NCBI GenBank assembly: GCA_903834675.1
Contig: CAILKC010000924.1
Span: 1 to 5,302 of the forward strand
Source of the DNA: an uncultured Victivallales bacterium
Lineage (GTDB): Bacteria > Verrucomicrobiota > Lentisphaeria > Oligosphaerales > JAFGRS01
Length of the DNA stretch: 5,302 bases
Direction: 5' to 3'
Positions 1 through 5,241 of the stretch are shown here, one piece after another. The notes beneath the pieces were generated by a model. It ran no database searches, was not told the origin of the DNA, and was given only the letters and a program-made list of their open reading frames with translations. Position 1 is the first letter of the stretch, and each line of letters starts with the position of its first letter. The position numbers and the translations under genes are program-made.

Positions 1-254
1 CTGCGATAGTTGGAGCGGCCGCCGCCGGGCGGCCACTGCCCGCGAGGCCGCGGGCAGTCCACCGAGTTAGTTGGAGCGGCCGCCGCCGGGCGGCCACTGC
101 CCGCGAGGCCGCGGGCGGTCCACTGCGATAGTTGGAGCGGCCGCCGCCGGGCGGCCACTGCCCGCGAGGCCGCGGGCAGTCCACCGAGTTAGTTGGAGCG
201 GCCGCCGCCGGGCGGCCACTGCCCGCGAGGCCGCAGGCAGTCCACCGAGTTAGT
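1..254. repeat. Tandem array of a 61-bp GC-rich structured repeat, four full copies plus a partial
   Basis: Four units begin with TTGGAGCGG at 10, 71, 132 and 193, an exact 61-base period. Bases 1-9 are the tail of a further copy, so the array continues left of the window. Copies 1 and 3 are identical. Copy 2 carries G at 117 and a different tail (CTGCGATAG instead of CCGAGTTAG). Copy 4 differs from copy 1 only by A at 235. Each unit can fold: TGGA (11-14) with TCCA (58-61), GGCCGCC (17-23) with GGCGGCC (28-34), and a 10-bp arm 35-44 with 49-58 around the loop AGGC; base 58 can join only one of its two stems. Each copy contains a GCGGCCGC site (15-22 and +61 steps). The period is not a multiple of three and no ORF is conserved, so it is non-coding. 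The array ends at 254, just before the ribosome binding site of the permease gene. Confidence 0.95.
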
Positions 255-258
255 CCTG

Positions 259-263
259 AAGGA
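259..263 (+). promoter_or_regulatory. Ribosome binding site of the TRAP permease gene
   Basis: AAGGA lies five bases before the ATG at 269. It fixes that start and shows that the leader just upstream of it is repeat array. No -35/-10 pair is visible between the array and the gene, so transcription probably enters from the left. Confidence 0.7.
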
Positions 264-268
264 AGCCG

Positions 269-2119
269 ATGAGCGAGTTGCCAAGCGTGCCATCCACAAG
301 CCAGAAACCCGCCGTGCTCAGGTGGCTGCACCGCGGCGAGAACGGCCTGCTGGTGCTGGCTCTGGCGCTGATGATTCTGCTGGGCGTGGCCGACCTCGGT
401 TTCTGGCAGAAGCTGAAGCTCCCCATCCGGGTGCCTGGCGCCGAGAGCTTTATCCGGCATCTCTCGCTCATCGTCGGCATGTTGGGCGGCATGGTCGCGG
501 CGCGGGAAACCCGTTTGCTGGCGATGTCGAGCGTTGCGCCGTTTCTGCCCGCCAAAGCCAAGCGCTGGGCACAGCTCGGCAGCGGCATCGTGGCCGGCGC
601 CATCACGCTGTGTCTCGCGGCGGCGGCGGTGCAGTTTGTCGGACAGGAACGTGAGGCCGGGCTCAAGATGGCGCTCGGGATCCCGATCTGGTGGGCTCAA
701 GTCTTTCTGCCGCTGGGATTTGGCGTGATTGCACTGCGGCTGCTGTGGCAATCCGGCAGCACCTGGACCTGGCGTCTGGTCGCCGGCGCGGCGGCGGCTG
801 GCATTCTGGGGTTCGCTGCCTGTGGGCCGTTGGCCCCGGCGCGGCTGGTCTGGCCGTTTCTGGGACTGCTCCTGGCGGCCACGCTGGCGGGGGCGCCGAT
901 CTTCGTCACCCTCGGTGGAACCGCGCTCATCCTCTTCTGGGGTCAGGGCGATCCGCTCTTCTCCCTCACCCTGGATCACTATGACCAGGTAACGAATCCC
1001 CTGCTGGCGACCCTGCCGCTGTTCACCCTGGCTGGCTATCTGCTGGCGGAGAGCCGGGCTTCTGCGCGCCTGGTGCGCTTCTTCAGTGCCTGGACCGGGT
1101 TCATTCGGGGCGGTCCCGCCATCGTTGTGGCTCTGGCGTGCGCCTTCTTCACCACCTTCACCGGCGGCTCGGGGGTCACCATCCTGGCGCTGGGTGGGCT
1201 GCTGATGCCGGTGCTGCTGGCGGCGCGCTACGACGAACAAACCGCGCTCGGGCTGATCACCAGCGCCGGGGCTCTGGGCATTCTCTTTCCGCCCTGCCTG
1301 CCCCTGATCATCTACTCGATTGTCGGCCAGGTGAGCATGGATGACATGTTCCTGGGCGGGTTGTTGCCTGGCCTGCTGATGGTCGGCCTCACGATCGCCT
1401 ATGGTATCTGGAAGGGCCCCACGCTGTCGGCCGAGGAGCGCCGTTTCCATCTGAGCGAAGCCTGGCAAGCCACCTGGGCGGCCAAGTGGGAACTCGCTCT
1501 GCCGGTGATTCCGCTGGTCCTGATCTTCGGTGGCATCGCCCTGCCGGTGCCTGCCGCCGCCGCCACGGCTTGCTATGCCTTCGTCACCCAGGCGCTGATC
1601 CATCGCGAACTGAAGTTCACCTCCAGCCTGCCCAAGGTGACGGTCGAGTGCGGCCTGCTGGTCGGCGGGGTGCTGTTGATCCTCGGCACCGCCATGGGCT
1701 TCACGAATTACCTGATCACCGAGCACGTTCCCGACCACGCCGCCACCTGGATCAGCACGGCGATCTCCTCGCGGTTTCTCTTCCTGCTCGCCCTCAATCT
1801 CCTGCTGATTGTCGTCGGCTGCCTCATGGACATCTTTTCGGCGACGGTGGTGGTGGTGCCGCTGATCGTACCGATGGCGGCCGTGTTCGGTATCCACCCG
1901 GTTCATCTCGGCGTCATCTTCCTCGCCAACCTCGAACTGGGCTACCTCACCCCACCGGTCGGGCTGAACCTGTTCCTCTCCTCCTACCGCTTTGGCAAGC
2001 CGGTCATGCAGGTGGCTCACGCCACCCTGCCCATGATGGCCGTGCGGCTCGTCGGCGTGTTGCTGATCACCTACGTGCCCGCTGTCACCACCTGGCTGCC
2101 AGGGCTGTTCGGAAAGTGA
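269..2119 (+). CDS. TRAP transporter permease, fused small (DctQ-like) and large (DctM) subunits
   Basis: This inner-membrane protein should use an ion gradient to import an organic acid or similar solute delivered by a periplasmic DctP-type binding protein. At 616 residues it is longer than a lone DctM (about 430). Residues 1 to about 190 hold roughly four hydrophobic segments (about 27-42, 63-78, 104-122, 142-160) in the DctQ position, and 190-616 form the DctM domain. DctM hallmarks are FTGGSGVTILALGG (297-310), SAGALGILFPPCLPLIIY (332-349), DIFSATVVVVPLIVP (521-535) and NLELGYLTPPVGLNLF (554-569). The ATG at 269 has an AAGGA five bases upstream. No DctP gene is in the window; it may lie to the left beyond the repeat array. 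The stop faces rex with a 22-base gap and no obvious U-tract terminator. The substrate cannot be read from the sequence. The DctM assignment is firm; the DctQ part rests on position and hydrophobicity. Confidence 0.95.
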   Translation: MSELPSVPSTSQKPAVLRWLHRGENGLLVLALALMILLGVADLGFWQKLKLPIRVPGAESFIRHLSLIVGMLGGMVAARETRLLAMSSVAPFLPAKAKRWAQLGSGIVAGAITLCLAAAAVQFVGQEREAGLKMALGIPIWWAQVFLPLGFGVIALRLLWQSGSTWTWRLVAGAAAAGILGFAACGPLAPARLVWPFLGLLLAATLAGAPIFVTLGGTALILFWGQGDPLFSLTLDHYDQVTNPLLATLPLFTLAGYLLAESRASARLVRFFSAWTGFIRGGPAIVVALACAFFTTFTGGSGVTILALGGLLMPVLLAARYDEQTALGLITSAGALGILFPPCLPLIIYSIVGQVSMDDMFLGGLLPGLLMVGLTIAYGIWKGPTLSAEERRFHLSEAWQATWAAKWELALPVIPLVLIFGGIALPVPAAAATACYAFVTQALIHRELKFTSSLPKVTVECGLLVGGVLLILGTAMGFTNYLITEHVPDHAATWISTAISSRFLFLLALNLLLIVVGCLMDIFSATVVVVPLIVPMAAVFGIHPVHLGVIFLANLELGYLTPPVGLNLFLSSYRFGKPVMQVAHATLPMMAVRLVGVLLITYVPAVTTWLPGLFGK

Positions 2120-2141
2120 ACGCGGGCCGGGCGCGCCGCCG

Positions 2142-2780
2142 TCAGGCCTTCGCCAGGCGCCGCGACAGCACCGCCAGGGTCGCCGCCAGGTCCTCGTTCT
2201 CGACGATCACGCTATCGGGCACCTCCAGCCGCACCGGCGCAAAGTTCCAGATCGCCCGAATGCCGCCAGCCACCATCAACTCTGCCACCGGTTGAGCCGC
2301 GCGCACCCCCACCGTGATGATCCCCATGCCAATGCGCAGGCGCCGCGCCAGGGCGGGCAAGGTGTCGATGTGAAGAATCTGCCGCCCCTGAATCTCCGTC
2401 CCCACCTTCGCCGGATCGACGTCGAAACCGGCCACGATGTTCAACCCGTGCTGCCCAAACCCCTCGTACCCCAGCAGCGCCGACCCCAGATTCCCAATCC
2501 CCGCCAGAAAGGCGTCCGCCAGGTTGTCCCAGCCGATGAAATGCTCCAGCGCCGCGATCAGGTCGGTGAGATGGAAGCCGACCCTCGGCTTGCCGGTGAT
2601 CCCGGTCAGCGCCAGATCTTTGCGCACCAGCGTCGGGTCCATCCGCAGACGCTCGGCCAGGTAGGAGCACGAGACCCACTCCACCCCCGTCTTCTGCAAC
2701 CCCAGCAGGTAGCGCAGGTACATCGGCATGCGGCGCAGCGATGGCCGTGGCACCGGTCTCAACGGTCGCTCTGCACTCAT
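2142..2780 (-). CDS. rex: Redox-sensing transcriptional repressor Rex
   Basis: Rex is a cytoplasmic dimeric repressor that binds DNA when NADH is low and lets go when NADH rises, controlling fermentation, respiration and hydrogenase genes. The 212-residue product is the usual size. It has an N-terminal winged helix with VSCSYLAERLRMDPTLVRKD (36-55), the Rossmann glycine motif GIGNLG (94-99), FDVDPAKVG (119-127), and the C-terminal signature GGIRAIWNFAPVRLEVP (172-188). The ATG at 2780 is chosen because a full AAGGAGGT (2787-2794) lies six bases upstream; a GTG at 2798 would add six residues but overlaps that site. The wing reads ALTGITGKPRVGF instead of the SYFGEFG-type text of Bacillus-like Rex, suggesting another Rex subgroup. 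It follows the membrane-protein gene by 69 bases on the same strand and is probably cotranscribed with it. No rex-specific promoter or classical Rex operator is visible nearby, so its targets are likely elsewhere or use a variant site. Confidence 0.95.
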   Translation of the reverse strand: MSAERPLRPVPRPSLRRMPMYLRYLLGLQKTGVEWVSCSYLAERLRMDPTLVRKDLALTGITGKPRVGFHLTDLIAALEHFIGWDNLADAFLAGIGNLGSALLGYEGFGQHGLNIVAGFDVDPAKVGTEIQGRQILHIDTLPALARRLRIGMGIITVGVRAAQPVAELMVAGGIRAIWNFAPVRLEVPDSVIVENEDLAATLAVLSRRLAKA

Positions 2781-2786
2781 GGCCTG

Positions 2787-2794
2787 ACCTCCTT
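2787..2794 (-). promoter_or_regulatory. Strong Shine-Dalgarno site of rex
   Basis: AAGGAGGT read on the minus strand, six bases before the ATG at 2780. It is a full-length match to the anti-Shine-Dalgarno sequence and decides the start against the upstream GTG at 2798. It also suggests that rex is translated well even if it is second in an operon. Confidence 0.85.
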
Positions 2795-2796
2795 GC

Positions 2797-2841
2797 ACCT
2801 GGGGCGCCCGCAGTCCACTGCAACCACCGCCGCTCCCAGGT
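2797..2841. repeat. Inverted repeat in the gap between the membrane-protein gene and rex
   Basis: ACCTGGG (2797-2803) and CCCAGGT (2835-2841) are perfect 7-bp inverted arms. Inside them GCAGT (2810-2814) and ACTGC (2817-2821) form a second small inverted repeat. The structure fills most of the 69-base gap and ends three bases before the rex Shine-Dalgarno site. No T-run follows on either strand, so it does not look like an intrinsic terminator. It could stabilise or cleave the mRNA between the two genes, or it may be a degenerate relative of the 61-bp repeat: read on the minus strand it starts TGGGAGCGGC and ends CCCCA. Confidence 0.6.
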
Positions 2842-2849
2842 CACGCGGT

Positions 2850-4886
2850 TCAGCGAGCGCTGGGTGGGCGGCCGGTGACGAACCAGTAGAGGACGCCGAT
2901 GAGCATGGGGAGGAACTGCCCGAGCATATCGCCGGCGATCAGGCCTACCATGGCGGGTTTGCAGGCCTGGTAGTTGTTGGCGCCGCCATACTTGCTGATG
3001 GCGGCTTTGATCACCCAGCCCAGGCCGAAGCTGAAGGCCATGAGCATGCCCTGATGCCCCCCGAAGAACAGGAAGATCACCGGGTGCAGCGGCCAGCGGG
3101 CGAAGTGCAGGCGGCCAAAGGCGACGATGAGGCAGAGCCCCAGCGCGATGCCAAAAGCGGTGAGATGGGGACCGCTGGGGGCCAGGTGGCGCAGGCGTTC
3201 GAGCCCATGCACCCGCAGGGAGGTCTCCAGCATGTCCTGCGCCTTCAACTTCTGCGAGATGGCCACCGTGTTGGCCAGGGGGTACTGCGACGAGGAGCGA
3301 GGCCAGCCCGGCGTGTTGCCGCCGCGGTCGTATTGCCAGTAGAGCGTAGCTGGCACGGCCAGCAGCAGGGTCACCAACACCGCCACCGTGCCCCACTTGA
3401 CCAGTCCCGGCAGGCGGGCTCCAGCCAGGTCGCCGACCTTGAGAGCCTGGACCGCAAAGGGCATCAGGCACCAGCCGGGCGCGGCCAGGAGGACGGTCGA
3501 GACCATGAATAGGGTCACCAGGGTCCGTGGTCCCAGGGCGCCAGCCCCCATCAGGCCCCAGATCATGACGCAGGGATAGACGAAGGTCCCGACGTGAAAG
3601 GCGCCGGTCTCGGCGATGATGCGGCTCACCGAGACGTAGATCATGAAGGCGATCCCGGTGTAGAGGATGGCCACGTACCAGTCCAGGCCAAGCCGCATGA
3701 GCTGCAATACAAACAGCACTGTCCCCGCCAGAAACAGCCGCATGCCCAGCACCGCGTACTCCGGAATCTCGTCGTGCGCCGGCAGCCAGAGCCCCCGACG
3801 CAGGGCGCCGAGGTAGTAGCGCCGACCGGTGTAGAGGACCATCAGCAGGACGCCGAAGTAGCCCCCGGCAAAGATGAACGGTTCGAGGGTCAGGTCCATC
3901 ATCCGGCCGGACCGCAGTTCGAGGCCGTAGCCGGCGAATACCCCCGCGATCAGGCAGTAGAGGTAGGGCCCAATCCACATCGAGATCGAGACGTCGGAGC
4001 CGATGAAGTAGGCCAGGCCGACCACCGCCAGGATGATCTGCGGCGTGAACAACATCATGCCCTTGCCCTTGATCACCACCGGGAACAAAGACACCAGAGC
4101 CGAGAAGTCCAGACTCAGACGCACCGGAATGAACACGTCAGGCAGCCAGAAACAGAGGTAGTTGTTCAGTCGCAACAGAAACGCGAAGCCGAAACCGCAC
4201 CAGAACAGGCGGCTGAAGAAGGTGCGGTTCAGGCGGCCTTCACGGTCGGGAAGCAGGGCATTGGCAAAGACGCAAATAGGATAGGGAAGCTGCTCATGCT
4301 GGGCCCATTGTCGGTGGAAGACCGCGCTCAGGCCCAGCACCGCCAGCAGCATGCTTGCCACCAGCGGCCCCCAGAAGCGGAAGGGGCGGACCCAGGCCCG
4401 CCAGGGCACATCCCGCAGGCTGATGTGGCGGTCGCCCTCGGCCAGGCCAGTGACATAGCCGTCCAGGGCTCGGCTCTCGTCGTCGGCGACCTCGGCCAAC
4501 ATCTGCGGCGGCACCAGGTCCAGGACGCCTTCTTCCTTCCAGCCTGGAGTGACCCGGGAGTCGTGATGCGGCATGATCACGGTCATGGGAAAGAGCTGCA
4601 CCAAACCCCAGCCCGGGATGCCGCAGGCTACCAGGAACAGCGCCAGCACGATCGCCGTCTCGCTGCCGCCCAGGGCCCAGCGCGGACGCAGGCGCCGCAG
4701 CAACGGGTTGATCAGCAGCACGAAGAGGAGCAGGCCGCCATAGGCCGCTACCGGCATCAGCGAGGAGACCATCGTGCCGGCCCGGATGACGCAATCGTTG
4801 AAGTAGCAGGTTGCGCCGAGCAGCGCGGCGGCCAGCAACCCGAGCAGCACACTGCGCGCCGTCAAGTTGGGTTTGCCGTTGGCCAA
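2850..4886 (-). CDS. Polytopic membrane protein of the DUF6785/DUF6784 type, transporter-like, function unknown
   Basis: The 678-residue product has about 14 to 16 hydrophobic segments. I recognise the layout of a family with an N-terminal DUF6785-like region and a C-terminal DUF6784-like region, usually about 620-680 residues and biochemically uncharacterised. Landmarks are NPLLRRLRPRWALGGSE (60-76), a hydrophilic loop at about 105-165, QWAQHEQLPYPI (193-204), RIIAETGAF (422-430), a second hydrophilic stretch at about 515-570, WPLHPVIF (598-605), and KYGGANNYQACKP (632-644) followed by GLIAGD (648-653). The KYGG and GLIAG texts recall oligopeptide-transporter (OPT) proteins, so a transport role is a reasonable inference, not a demonstrated one. 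The start is TTG at 4886: AGGAG lies nine bases upstream and no ATG or GTG fits better. A good promoter sits about 30 bases further up, and rex follows 69 bases downstream. The family call is fairly sure; the substrate and direction are unknown. Confidence 0.88.
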   Translation of the reverse strand: MANGKPNLTARSVLLGLLAAALLGATCYFNDCVIRAGTMVSSLMPVAAYGGLLLFVLLINPLLRRLRPRWALGGSETAIVLALFLVACGIPGWGLVQLFPMTVIMPHHDSRVTPGWKEEGVLDLVPPQMLAEVADDESRALDGYVTGLAEGDRHISLRDVPWRAWVRPFRFWGPLVASMLLAVLGLSAVFHRQWAQHEQLPYPICVFANALLPDREGRLNRTFFSRLFWCGFGFAFLLRLNNYLCFWLPDVFIPVRLSLDFSALVSLFPVVIKGKGMMLFTPQIILAVVGLAYFIGSDVSISMWIGPYLYCLIAGVFAGYGLELRSGRMMDLTLEPFIFAGGYFGVLLMVLYTGRRYYLGALRRGLWLPAHDEIPEYAVLGMRLFLAGTVLFVLQLMRLGLDWYVAILYTGIAFMIYVSVSRIIAETGAFHVGTFVYPCVMIWGLMGAGALGPRTLVTLFMVSTVLLAAPGWCLMPFAVQALKVGDLAGARLPGLVKWGTVAVLVTLLLAVPATLYWQYDRGGNTPGWPRSSSQYPLANTVAISQKLKAQDMLETSLRVHGLERLRHLAPSGPHLTAFGIALGLCLIVAFGRLHFARWPLHPVIFLFFGGHQGMLMAFSFGLGWVIKAAISKYGGANNYQACKPAMVGLIAGDMLGQFLPMLIGVLYWFVTGRPPSAR

Positions 4887-4895
4887 GAACCGATT

Positions 4896-4901
4896 CTCCT
4901 C
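4896..4901 (-). promoter_or_regulatory. Ribosome binding site supporting a TTG start
   Basis: GAGGAG on the minus strand lies nine bases before the TTG at 4886. It is the only Shine-Dalgarno-like stretch in the predicted short leader and supports translation from this rare start codon. Confidence 0.65.
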
Positions 4902-4916
4902 GCGCTGAAGTTGCGC

Positions 4917-4945
4917 AGTGTAGGCCGCCTACCGCACTCTGTCAA
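4917..4945 (-). promoter_or_regulatory. Sigma-70-type promoter of the membrane protein-rex operon
   Basis: On the minus strand a perfect -35 box TTGACA (4945-4940) is followed, after exactly 17 bases, by TACACT (4922-4917), which matches TATAAT at four positions including the first TA and the final T. Transcription would begin near 4910, leaving a leader of about 24 bases that contains the GAGGAG site. Placement, spacing and strand all fit the gene starting at 4886. Confidence 0.7.
4920..4932. promoter_or_regulatory. Candidate operator: 13-bp palindrome overlapping the -10 box
   Basis: GTAGGC (4920-4925) and GCCTAC (4927-4932) are perfect inverted arms around one central base. The site covers half of the -10 box and part of the spacer, where a bound repressor would block RNA polymerase. 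It does not resemble the Rex consensus (TTGTGA, spacer, TCACAA), so if it is an operator the regulator is unknown. A palindrome this short in GC-rich DNA may be chance. Confidence 0.4.
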
Positions 4946-4966
4946 GCAGCACCGAGCCGGACGGGC

Positions 4967-5006
4967 GCAAGTCAGCTCCGTAGGGGTTTGCTTGTAGGAG
5001 ACTTGC
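4967..5006. repeat. Inverted repeat upstream of the operon promoter
   Basis: GCAAGTC (4967-4973) and GACTTGC (5000-5006) are perfect inverted arms 26 bases apart. They extend to GCAAGTC-AGC-TCC against GGA-GACTTGC if a three-base bulge is allowed. A second, overlapping pair is TTGCT (4988-4992) with AGCAA (5007-5011). The site lies about 22-60 bases upstream of the -35 box, where an activator or upstream regulator could bind. No regulator family is recognised from the motif. Confidence 0.4.
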
Positions 5007-5040
5007 AGCAACCTCGTATGACCCCAAGCGCTTCCCATTC

Positions 5041-5072
5041 CGCCCCTCGTCCGCCGCGGCGGACGAAGGGCG
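5041..5072. repeat. 32-bp near-perfect palindrome
   Basis: Bases 5048-5065 form a perfect 18-bp palindrome (CGTCCGCCG with CGGCGGACG). Pairing extends by one T-A pair, skips one C/A mismatch (5046 with 5067), and then continues for five more pairs (CGCCC 5041-5045 with GGGCG 5068-5072). In DNA it could extrude as a cruciform; in RNA it would be a strong hairpin. There is no following T-run on either side, so it is not a standard intrinsic terminator. Confidence 0.8.
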
Positions 5073-5125
5073 TTGGAGGGCGCCGCGGCGTCGGCGCCGC
5101 GGCGGCCACGCAGGGCCGCCCTCCA
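5073..5125. repeat. Possible dispersed copy of the array repeat family
   Basis: It starts TTGGAG (5073-5078), contains GGCGGCCAC (5101-5109) and GGCCGC (5114-5119), and ends TCCA (5122-5125). The 61-bp unit has the same four landmarks in the same order (10-15, 28-36, 46-51 and 58-61). Both can fold as an outer stem with two internal hairpins; here the inner ones are 5083-5102 and GGCC (5104-5107) with GGCC (5114-5117). The sequences between the landmarks differ, so this is a diverged relative at best, and high GC content raises the chance of coincidence. Confidence 0.5.
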
Positions 5126-5203
5126 GGCGATCCGCCGCGTCCCGGCCGGATCGGAATGGGACCCGCGTCGGCACGTCTCATTCCGGTAGGTCCGGCACCA
5201 GCC

Positions 5204-5233
5204 GGGGGCTTGGCTGACCCTGCCCCCTGTTTT
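5204..5233 (+). terminator. Weak terminator-like hairpin with T-tract
   Basis: GGGGGC (5204-5209) pairs with GCCCCC (5222-5227) over a 12-base loop, followed by TGTTTT (5228-5233). The stem is strong but short, the loop is large and the T-run is only four bases. No plus-strand gene lies before it, so there is little for it to terminate. Confidence 0.2.
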
Positions 5234-5241
5234 CCTCTCCG

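Larger units (their letters stand above)
5033..5161. repeat. 129-bp multi-hairpin element with 10-bp inverted ends
   Basis: TCCCATTCCG (5033-5042) and CGGAATGGGA (5152-5161) are perfect inverted ends. Between them lie three more inverted repeats: an almost perfect palindrome at 5041-5072, a stem of TGGAGGGCG (5074-5082) with CGCCCTCCA (5117-5125) enclosing an 8-bp hairpin (5083-5090 with 5095-5102, loop TCGG), and CGATCCG (5128-5134) with CGGATCG (5147-5153). The outer ends and the flanking hairpins overlap by a base or two, so they are alternatives at their edges. It resembles a miniature non-autonomous mobile element or REP-like intergenic repeat. No transposase and no clear target-site duplication is visible. 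Confidence 0.65.

Noticed and set aside
1..254. CRISPR array
   Set aside because: The units are contiguous 61-base repeats; the only variable part is a 9-base tail with two forms, so there are no unique spacers, and no cas gene is present.
10..654. Reading frames through the array giving MERPPPGGHCPRGRG-type repeated peptides
   Set aside because: They start at TTG inside the repeats, the 61-base unit shifts frame each copy, and the 193-654 frame overlaps the clear TRAP gene out of frame.
2120..2161. Bidirectional terminator between the convergent genes
   Set aside because: GGCGC (2130-2134) and GCGCC (2157-2161) can pair only over a long loop, and no T-run follows on either strand.
2781..2849. 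Rex operator for autoregulation near rex or the operon promoter
   Set aside because: Neither this gap nor 4887-5032 contains anything close to TTGTGA-spacer-TCACAA on either strand.
2292..3512. 406-codon plus-strand reading frame opposite rex and the membrane-protein gene
   Set aside because: Its product is Gln/His/Arg/Gly-rich with no recognisable domain. It is the antisense shadow expected of GC-rich coding sequence.
2212..3978. 588-codon minus-strand reading frame spanning two genes
   Set aside because: It crosses both rex and the membrane-protein gene in another frame, and its Arg/Gly/Pro/Ala-rich text is typical of a shifted GC-rich frame.
3594..4997. 467-codon plus-strand reading frame opposite the membrane-protein gene
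   Set aside because: Low-complexity, charge- and Gln-rich text with no family resemblance; it lies opposite a well-supported gene and ends in its promoter region.
4929..5181. Small minus-strand reading frames upstream of the membrane-protein gene
   Set aside because: Arg/Ala/Pro-rich, no good ribosome binding site, and they run through palindromes and the promoter.
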